NCBI GenBank assembly: GCA_937907435.1
Contig: CALCIA010000291.1
Span: forward strand, 1-17,254
Length of the DNA stretch: 17,254 nt
Direction of reading: 5' to 3'
DNA from: an uncultured Actinomycetes bacterium
Lineage (GTDB): Bacteria > Actinomycetota > Thermoleophilia > Solirubrobacterales > 70-9
Shown: positions 5,643-10,994 of the stretch, one piece after another
Layout of the letters: every line of letters begins with the position of its first letter
Numbering within the stretch: position 1 is the first letter of the stretch
Notes under the pieces: generated by a model
Told to the model about the DNA's origin: nothing
The model's database searches: none
Seen by the model: only the letters and a program-made list of their open reading frames with translations
Program-made: the position numbers and the translations under genes

Positions 5643-6290
5643 TCAGGTGAGGAGCGGGGTCACGCAGCGGAAGTGGAATTGGCTCAGCGGTGATCCGACG
5701 AAGATTTTTCCGGATGGAAACAGTGCGATGCCGTCGTATTCGTTGGCGAGCGCCGTGATCTGGTTCGTCCACTCGCCACTTACAAAGATCTGCGCGCCGG
5801 GTTCTCCCGCGAACACCGTGAGGGCCAGTACCGCCGGCAGTTCCCCGCCCCTCGCCGCACACACCCCGGCGGCTTCGACGGCGTTCACTGCCGCGGCGCT
5901 TGCCTCCAGATCCCAGCACGCCCCGGCGAACTCTCGGCGGCCCGCCGCACAACCGACCGCGTGGCCGTTGATGGTGGTCGCGTCGGTGGCGTGGTCGGCG
6001 GCGGTCGCGGTCTGGGCGTGGCGGGCGGAGTCGGCGGAGTTGGCGTGGGCGGCGTTCGGGACCTCGCCCAAGGTTTCGACCCTGATCTGGGAGCCGAGGA
6101 GGGAGCGGGGCGCGATGCGGTTGCCGGGGACCGATCCGACCTTGAGGCGGTTGCCGGGCAAGGATTTGACCTTGATCGTCTTGCCGTCGATCTTGGTCGC
6201 CGCCAGCACCGTGCCGCCGAGGGCGACGAACAGGGCGAGGCAAGCGACCACGAGGGCCGGCGGGGGCGGCCGCCATCCCGAGCGCTTCAT
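5643..6290 (-). CDS. Secreted or anchored surface protein with HA-rich repeats
   Basis: A 215-residue exported protein. A basic N-terminus and hydrophobic segment (residues 11-31, PALVVACLALFVALGGTVLA) form a signal peptide or anchor. Next come DGKTIKVKSLPGNRLKVGSVPGNRI and GSQIRVETLGEVP, a motif style common in Thermoleophilia surface proteins, then an Ala-rich stretch with His, Ser, Thr and Asp (AAHANSADSARHAQTATAADHATDA, about 80-105, quoted over its span: starts AAHANSADSARHAQ). The C-terminal domain (about 110-215) holds four Cys (114, 125, 144, 209) that could form disulfides, and ends in FHFRCV. Its function is unknown. The start is ATG at 6290, with GGTGGAGAG directly upstream; longer readings would run through the riboswitch region. 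It probably shares a back-to-back promoter with the B12 operon. Confidence 0.85.
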   Translation of the reverse strand: MKRSGWRPPPPALVVACLALFVALGGTVLAATKIDGKTIKVKSLPGNRLKVGSVPGNRIAPRSLLGSQIRVETLGEVPNAAHANSADSARHAQTATAADHATDATTINGHAVGCAAGRREFAGACWDLEASAAAVNAVEAAGVCAARGGELPAVLALTVFAGEPGAQIFVSGEWTNQITALANEYDGIALFPSGKIFVGSPLSQFHFRCVTPLLT

Positions 6291-6348
6291 CTCTCCACCT
6301 CCATCGAACGAGGACTTCCCAGTGCTCAGGCGATACCGGAGCGGTCTG

Positions 6349-6361
6349 AGCCTAATAGACT
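6349..6361. promoter_or_regulatory. Back-to-back -10 boxes (bidirectional promoter)
   Basis: TAGACT (6356-6361, plus strand) precedes the riboswitch; TAGGCT (6354-6349, minus strand) precedes the surface-protein gene. They are one base apart and partly symmetric. Predicted starts are near 6368 (riboswitch 5' end) and near 6342 (a 52-nt leader with a Shine-Dalgarno). No clear -35 boxes are visible. Confidence 0.5.
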
Positions 6362-6367
6362 CGGGCG

Positions 6368-6545
6368 GTACATACGGTCGGTGGTCAAGGGAAGTCCGGT
6401 GCGAAACCGGCGTGGTCCCGCCACTGTGACCGGGTCGAGGAGGTCGCGGGCGCCGCTTGTCCGGCGCCGGCCACTGGGGACGCTCACGTCTCCGGGAAGG
6501 CGCGGCCCGCCCAAACCCCGGAAGCCAGGAGACCTGTCCCCGGCC
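6368..6545 (+). promoter_or_regulatory. Cobalamin (B12) riboswitch
   Basis: All signature blocks of the cobalamin aptamer are present in order. CCGG-TGCGAAA-CCGG (6396-6410) is followed by GGTCCCGCCACTGT (6414-6427), a variable stem, GCCACTGGGGACGCT (from 6470), CGGGAAGGCG (6493-6502), and the B12 box GGAAGCCAGGAGACC (6520-6534). The class binds adenosyl- or other cobalamins and lowers expression of B12 uptake or synthesis genes when the vitamin is plentiful. It lies directly ahead of the DUF4430/ECF operon, so that operon should be B12-repressed. End points are approximate. Confidence 0.96.
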
Positions 6546-6576
6546 AGCCAAGACGACCCTCGAGGAAAGGGTGGCT
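6546..6576 (+). promoter_or_regulatory. Possible Shine-Dalgarno-sequestering hairpin
   Basis: AGCC (6546-6549) can pair with GGCT (6573-6576), and ACCCT (6556-6560) with AGGGT (6568-6572), leaving a 7-nt loop. The purine-rich GAGGAAAGG (6562-6570) that serves as ribosome binding site for the ATG at 6580 falls in the loop and 3' arm. There is no T-tract, so translational control by the riboswitch is more likely than termination. Confidence 0.5.
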
Positions 6577-6579
6577 CAT

Positions 6580-7323
6580 ATGCCAAGAACGATGAAACTG
6601 CGGACGGCCGCCGCGTGCGCGCTGGTCCTCTGCCTGGGGCTTGCGGTGACCGCGAGCGCCTCCGCCACGACGGCGACGCTGCGCGTGGTCGGCAAGGGCA
6701 ACGTGGTGCTCGCCGAACAGTCGGTGAAGACCGCCAACGTCTCCGTCAAGACCAGCCCGAAGGCGACCTGCCTCGGCGCCGGCACCGGCGGCAGCGGCAA
6801 GAAGGTGGCGCTGAAGGGCAACACGGCGCTCGGCCTGCTGGCGAAGGGTGCCCAGACGATCAAGCAACTCGCACCGCTCACGCTCACCGACCACTTCAGC
6901 TTCGGCCTCGGCCTCTGCGGCGTCGGCAAGAGCGTCGCCAAGGGCAACGCCTCCTGGTACCTCAAGATCAACCACAAGGGCGCCACGGTCGGCGGCGAAA
7001 AGGCGAAGATCAAGGCGGGCGACGAAGTCCTCTGGGACCTGGCGCCGACCTACCCGTATCCGGAAGAGCTGGTGCTGAGCGCGCCGCGGCAGGCGACCGC
7101 CGGGGTGCCGTTCGCGGTCCACGTCTACGCCTACAACGAAAAGGGCAAGCGCAAGCCGATGAAGGGCGCGACGGTGACCGGGGCGACCGGCCCCACCGAC
7201 GCCCAGGGCAAGGTGATGGTGACGCTGACCGAACCGACCCTGATCAGCGCCGCGATCGGCGACGCGATCCCCTCCGCGCAGGAGCCGGTCTGCCTCGGCA
7301 ACGAGTGCCCCGCCGGTAGCTGA
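6580..7323 (+). CDS. Secreted DUF4430 (transcobalamin C-terminal-like) protein
   Basis: A 247-residue exported protein, first gene of the B12-riboswitch operon. Residues 1-29 are a signal peptide (basic start, hydrophobic AAACALVLCLGLAVTA, then ASASA). Residues about 33-155 match the DUF4430 pattern: a leading strand TATLRVVGKGNVVL, FSFGLGLCGVGKS, then the hallmark ASWYLKINHKGATVG and KAKIKAGDEVLWDLAP. This fold is the beta domain of transcobalamin and intrinsic factor, which covers one face of bound B12. A C-terminal Ig-like domain (about 163-230, LVLSAPRQATAGVPFAVHVY) follows, with a Cys pair (238, 243) near the end. No lipobox or anchor is seen. Likely role: capture or presentation of a corrinoid outside the membrane. 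The stop overlaps the next ATG by one base. Confidence 0.88.
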   Translation: MPRTMKLRTAAACALVLCLGLAVTASASATTATLRVVGKGNVVLAEQSVKTANVSVKTSPKATCLGAGTGGSGKKVALKGNTALGLLAKGAQTIKQLAPLTLTDHFSFGLGLCGVGKSVAKGNASWYLKINHKGATVGGEKAKIKAGDEVLWDLAPTYPYPEELVLSAPRQATAGVPFAVHVYAYNEKGKRKPMKGATVTGATGPTDAQGKVMVTLTEPTLISAAIGDAIPSAQEPVCLGNECPAGS

Positions 7324-8315
7324 TGTCTCGCCGCGGCACGGCGGTCGCGATCGCACTGCTCCTCGGGGCAGCGCTCGTGGCCGCCGGCTGCGGTCTCGGC
7401 CCCGGCTCCAAGGTCGGCTCGGTCGACCTCACGGTGACGCGCGAATTCGGCGCCGTGAAGATGACGGAAGCGTCAGGGGAAGCGAACGAATCCGACACGG
7501 TGATGCGCTTCCTCGAAGGGGAGGTCGACCACCTCGAGACGCGCTACGGCGGCGGCTACGTCAAGTCGATCGACGGGATCGAAGAAACGCAGCGGGGCGG
7601 CCATCCCTACGACTGGTTCTTCTACGTGAACGGGGTCGAGTCGCCGATCGGCGCCGCCGAGGTCTCGCTGCAGGGCGGCGAGCGCGTCTGGTGGGACATG
7701 CACGACTGGGCGGCGACCGCGCACGTGCCGGCGGTGGTCGGCTCCTGGCCGGCGCCGTTCACGACCGGCTGGGAAGGGCACGCGCCCGCGGTCGTCGTCG
7801 AATGCGAGGGGGGCGGGGACGCGTGCGCGAGCGTGCGGGAGGCGCTCGAAGGCGAAGGCGTGAAGATCGCCTCGGGGTCGCCGAAGGGCGCGATCCGGGT
7901 GCTGGTCGGGCCGTGGGCGAAGGTGCGCTCCGATCCGACCGCGGCGCTGATCGAGGGCGGGCCGGCGGAAAGCGGCGTCTACGCGGAGTTCGCTCCGGTG
8001 GGCGGGGGCGCGACGGGGGGATCAAGCCCCGGCGGACGCACGGCGGGCGGCGCCGCCTCGGCCGGCGGCTGGGAACTCGTCGGGCTTGACGAAAACGGCG
8101 CGAAGGCACGCGGCTTCGGCGCGGAAGCGGGGCTGGTCGCGGCGACCCGGCACTTCGAAGGGCCGCCGGTCTGGCTGGTCACCGGCGGCACTGTCGGCGC
8201 GGTGCGAGCGGCTGCCGAAGCGCTCGATGCCGACGACCTGCGCGACCATTACGCGGTGGAGAGCGAAGCGGGGACGGTGACGCCGCTGCCGCTGCGCTCG
8301 GGGTCGTCAGGATGA
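7323..8315 (+). CDS. DUF4430 lipoprotein with C-terminal extension
   Basis: A 330-residue predicted lipoprotein. The signal peptide ends in a lipobox LVAAGC with Cys23 as the lipidated residue. The DUF4430 domain (about 33-130) shows VDLTVTREFG, a helix DTVMRFLEGE, then YDWFFYVNGVESPIG and GGERVWWDMHDW, a closer match to the family hallmark (Y-x-W-x-F-x-V-N-G) than the first gene. Residues 131-330 form a further part with alternating strands and helices, interrupted by a Gly/Ser-rich linker (about 226-246), that I do not recognise. It may be the membrane-tethered half of a B12-binding site that delivers ligand to the ECF S-component. It begins in the TGATG overlap with the upstream gene and ends in an ATGA overlap with the EcfT gene, so it is translated as part of the operon. 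Confidence 0.87.
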   Translation: MSRRGTAVAIALLLGAALVAAGCGLGPGSKVGSVDLTVTREFGAVKMTEASGEANESDTVMRFLEGEVDHLETRYGGGYVKSIDGIEETQRGGHPYDWFFYVNGVESPIGAAEVSLQGGERVWWDMHDWAATAHVPAVVGSWPAPFTTGWEGHAPAVVVECEGGGDACASVREALEGEGVKIASGSPKGAIRVLVGPWAKVRSDPTAALIEGGPAESGVYAEFAPVGGGATGGSSPGGRTAGGAASAGGWELVGLDENGAKARGFGAEAGLVAATRHFEGPPVWLVTGGTVGAVRAAAEALDADDLRDHYAVESEAGTVTPLPLRSGSSG

Positions 8316-9304
8316 GATCGCCGTTCGCCTACATCCCTCGTCGGGGGCCGCTGCAGTCGGCGCGGCCGGGCGCCGCGGTGGCCTACCTCGGCGCGCTGGT
8401 CGTCGTCGCCTTCCTTTATTCGAACCCGGTCGTGCTGCTCGCGGCGGGCCTCGCCGCCTGCCTCGCCGGGCGGCTGGCCGGCGCGCGCACGGCGGTGCGC
8501 GCGGCGCTGCGGATGGGGCTTGCGCTGGCGCTCCTGATCGTCGTCGTCAACGCGCTGGTCGTCGACCGCGGGGAGACGGTGCTGGCGCGGCTCGGCCACC
8601 TGCCGATCCTGGGCCAGGTCGACGTCACCCTGGAGGCGATCGTCGCGGGCGTCTCGATCGGGCTGCGGGCGGCGGTGACGATGATCGCCTTCGGCGTCTA
8701 CTCGGCCTGCGTCGATCCCGACCGGGTACTGCGGGCGCTGCGCCCGATCGCGGCGCGCTCGGCGCTGACCGCGACGCTGGTCTCGCGGCTGGTGCCGGTT
8801 GCGGCCGCCGACGCGGGGCGGTTGCGCGACGCGGCGCGCCTGCGCGGGCCGGGGGCGGCCGTGGTGGGACGGGGCGCGCTGGCGCGGCGCCTGCTCGCCG
8901 GGTCGCTCGACCGCGCCATCGACGTGGCGGCGACGCTCGAGCTGCGCGGCTACAGCCTCGGCGGTCCGCGCGGGCGGCGGCGGCGCGAGCCGAGCCGCCA
9001 CGACGTCCGCTTCTACGCGGTCGCGGCGGCGGTGCTGGCGGCGGCGATCATCGGCAAGGCCGCGGGCGCGGACGACTTCCGTCCCTATCCGACGATCCAC
9101 ATCGGGCTCGGGCCGGCGACGCTCGCGCTCTGCGCGGTGGTGCTTGCGAGCGGGCTGGCGCCGTGGCGGGGCTTGCGCGGTCGGCGGTCGGCCCGGCGGC
9201 ACGGCGGGTGGCCGCGGGGTCGGAGGTCCGGCGGCGGGCGAGCGGAGGTGCCTCGGCCGGAGGCGACGGCGGATGCCGGTGGCGCGGGGGTGCTCCGTGT
9301 CTGA
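8312..9304 (+). CDS. ecfT: ECF transporter transmembrane component EcfT
   Basis: The 330-residue membrane scaffold of an energy-coupling-factor vitamin importer (CbiQ/EcfT family), which links the ATPases to the substrate-binding S-component. Hydrophobic helices lie at about residues 21-56, 68-84, 108-132, 234-250 and 264-282. The two cytoplasmic coupling motifs that dock on the ATPases are clear: AARLRG (174-179) and ELRGY (210-214). The family is usually about 260 residues; the extra length is an Arg/Gly-rich tail (about 287-330), which may be non-essential. It starts in an ATGA overlap with the lipoprotein gene, and its 3' end overlaps the ATPase gene by 8 nt. Being in a B12-riboswitch operon it is probably a dedicated (group I) rather than shared module. 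Confidence 0.93.
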   Translation: MRSPFAYIPRRGPLQSARPGAAVAYLGALVVVAFLYSNPVVLLAAGLAACLAGRLAGARTAVRAALRMGLALALLIVVVNALVVDRGETVLARLGHLPILGQVDVTLEAIVAGVSIGLRAAVTMIAFGVYSACVDPDRVLRALRPIAARSALTATLVSRLVPVAAADAGRLRDAARLRGPGAAVVGRGALARRLLAGSLDRAIDVAATLELRGYSLGGPRGRRRREPSRHDVRFYAVAAAVLAAAIIGKAAGADDFRPYPTIHIGLGPATLALCAVVLASGLAPWRGLRGRRSARRHGGWPRGRRSGGGRAEVPRPEATADAGGAGVLRV

Positions 9305-10994
9305 GCTCGCGATCCGCCGCGGCGTCGCGCCCGCGCTCGCGGTCGAGCGACTGTCATACGCCTACCCGCGCGCCGCGGCGCCGGCGCTCCTCGACGTCTC
9401 GCTGGAGGTGGCACCGGGGGAGTTCGTGCTGCTGGCGGGACGCTCGGCCTCGGGCAAGTCGACGCTGCTGCGCGCGGCCTGCGGCCTCGTCCCACACTTC
9501 CACGGGGGCGAGGTGGACGGGCGGGTCGAGGTGGCCGGGCACGACGCGATCGCCGCCGGGCCGGGCGAGCTCGCCGTCGCGGTCGGTTACGTCGCCCAGG
9601 ACCCGGAGACGCAGGTCGTCTCGACCACGGTCGCGGCGGAGATCGAGCTGCCGCTGGAGATGCGCGGGGACGGTCCCGGCGACCGGGCGCGGGCGGTCGA
9701 GGAGGTGGCGCTGGCGCTGGCGATCCCGCACCTGCTCGGGCGCGCCGTCGACACGCTGTCGGGGGGCGAGCTGCAGCGGGTGGCGTTGGCGGCGGCGCTG
9801 GTGACGCGGCCGCGGCTGGTGCTGCTGGACGAGCCGACCTCGCAGCTCGACCCGGTGTCCGGCGACGAGCTGATCTGGCTGCTGCGGCGGCTGAACGAGG
9901 AGTGGGGGGTGGCGGTGGTCCTGGCCGAACACCGGCTCGAGCGCTGCCTGGCGGCGGCCGACCGGGTGGTCGCGGTCGAGGCGGGACGGATCGGCTTCGA
10001 CGGGTCGCCGCGCGAGTTCCTGGGCTGGACGCGGGAGATGGACCCGACCCTGACGACGCCCGCCGCGCGGCTCTTCTCGCTGGCCGGGGTGGAGCCGCTG
10101 CCGGTGGGCGTGCGCGACGCGCGGCGGACATTGGGGGAGGGCGGGGCCCCGCGGGCAGCCACCGCCGTCCCCCGCCCGGGGAAGGGTTTGAGCGGCGAAA
10201 TCTCCCCCCCGTCGCGTCTTTCGCGACTCGGAAAACGCGAGAAAGACCCCCGCGCCCTGGAGGCGAAGGGCCTCTGGGTCGAGCTCGACAGCGGCGCGGG
10301 CCCGCGCGACGTCCTCCGCGGCGTCGACCTAACCGTCGCCCCTGGCGAGCGGGTCGCCCTGATGGGCCGCAACGGCGCCGGCAAGAGCACCCTCCTGCGC
10401 ACCGCGGCCGGGCTGATCGGCCCGGTCGCCGGCCGGGTGGCGGCGGAGCGGATGGCGCTCCTCACCCAGAACCCGAGCGACTTCCTGGTCCGCGAGCGCG
10501 TCGGCGACGAGCTCCCCGGCGAGCTCGGCCTCGCCGCGCTGCGCGCGGTCGGCATGGAGCACGCCGCCGACGCCGACCCGCGCGACCTCTCCGGCGGCGA
10601 GCGCCAGCGCCTCGCCCTCGCGATCGCCCTCGCGGGCCGCCTCGACGGCGACGGCGTCCCCGGCCTCGTCGCCCTCGACGAGCCGACCCGCGGCATGGAC
10701 CGGGGCCGCAAGGACGACCTCGTCGCCCTGGTCGACCGCCTCGCCGCGCAGGGCGCCGCGGTCGTCATCGCCACCCACGACGTCGAGTTCGCCGCCGAGT
10801 TCGCCCGTCGCGTCGTCCTGCTCGGCGACGGCGTCGTGATCGCCGACGGCCCGAGCGCCGAGATCCTCTCCGGTGGCTGGTACTTCGCCACCGAGGTCGC
10901 CCGCGTCCTCGACGTCCCCGGCGTCGTCACCCCGGAGCAGGGCGCGGTCCACCTCGCCGAAGCACCTGAGGGGTCCGAGCGGGGTGGGCCATGA
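9297..10994 (+). CDS. ecfA: Fused double ECF ATPase (EcfA-EcfA')
   Basis: A single 565-residue protein with two complete ABC ATPase domains, the energy source of the ECF importer. Domain 1: Walker A GRSASGKST (48-56), Q-loop Gln101, signature LSGGELQR (154-161), Walker B LVLLDEP (174-180), switch His212. Domain 2: GRNGAGKST (357-365), Gln391, LSGGERQR (431-438), LVALDEP (457-463), His494. Most ECF systems encode the two as separate proteins. The linker (about 270-320) is low in complexity, rich in Pro, Gly and Arg, and codon choice changes across it: domain 1 favours G-ending codons, domain 2 C-ending ones. The start is GTG at 9297, overlapping ecfT by 8 nt; ATG at 9273, with GGAGG upstream, is a good alternative. 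The end overlaps the S-component gene (ATGA). Confidence 0.93.
   Translation: MSELAIRRGVAPALAVERLSYAYPRAAAPALLDVSLEVAPGEFVLLAGRSASGKSTLLRAACGLVPHFHGGEVDGRVEVAGHDAIAAGPGELAVAVGYVAQDPETQVVSTTVAAEIELPLEMRGDGPGDRARAVEEVALALAIPHLLGRAVDTLSGGELQRVALAAALVTRPRLVLLDEPTSQLDPVSGDELIWLLRRLNEEWGVAVVLAEHRLERCLAAADRVVAVEAGRIGFDGSPREFLGWTREMDPTLTTPAARLFSLAGVEPLPVGVRDARRTLGEGGAPRAATAVPRPGKGLSGEISPPSRLSRLGKREKDPRALEAKGLWVELDSGAGPRDVLRGVDLTVAPGERVALMGRNGAGKSTLLRTAAGLIGPVAGRVAAERMALLTQNPSDFLVRERVGDELPGELGLAALRAVGMEHAADADPRDLSGGERQRLALAIALAGRLDGDGVPGLVALDEPTRGMDRGRKDDLVALVDRLAAQGAAVVIATHDVEFAAEFARRVVLLGDGVVIADGPSAEILSGGWYFATEVARVLDVPGVVTPEQGAVHLAEAPEGSERGGP

Noticed and set aside
5961..7319. 452-codon plus-strand frame across the riboswitch
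   Set aside because: It crosses the surface-protein gene, the riboswitch and the DUF4430 gene out of frame and has no domain.
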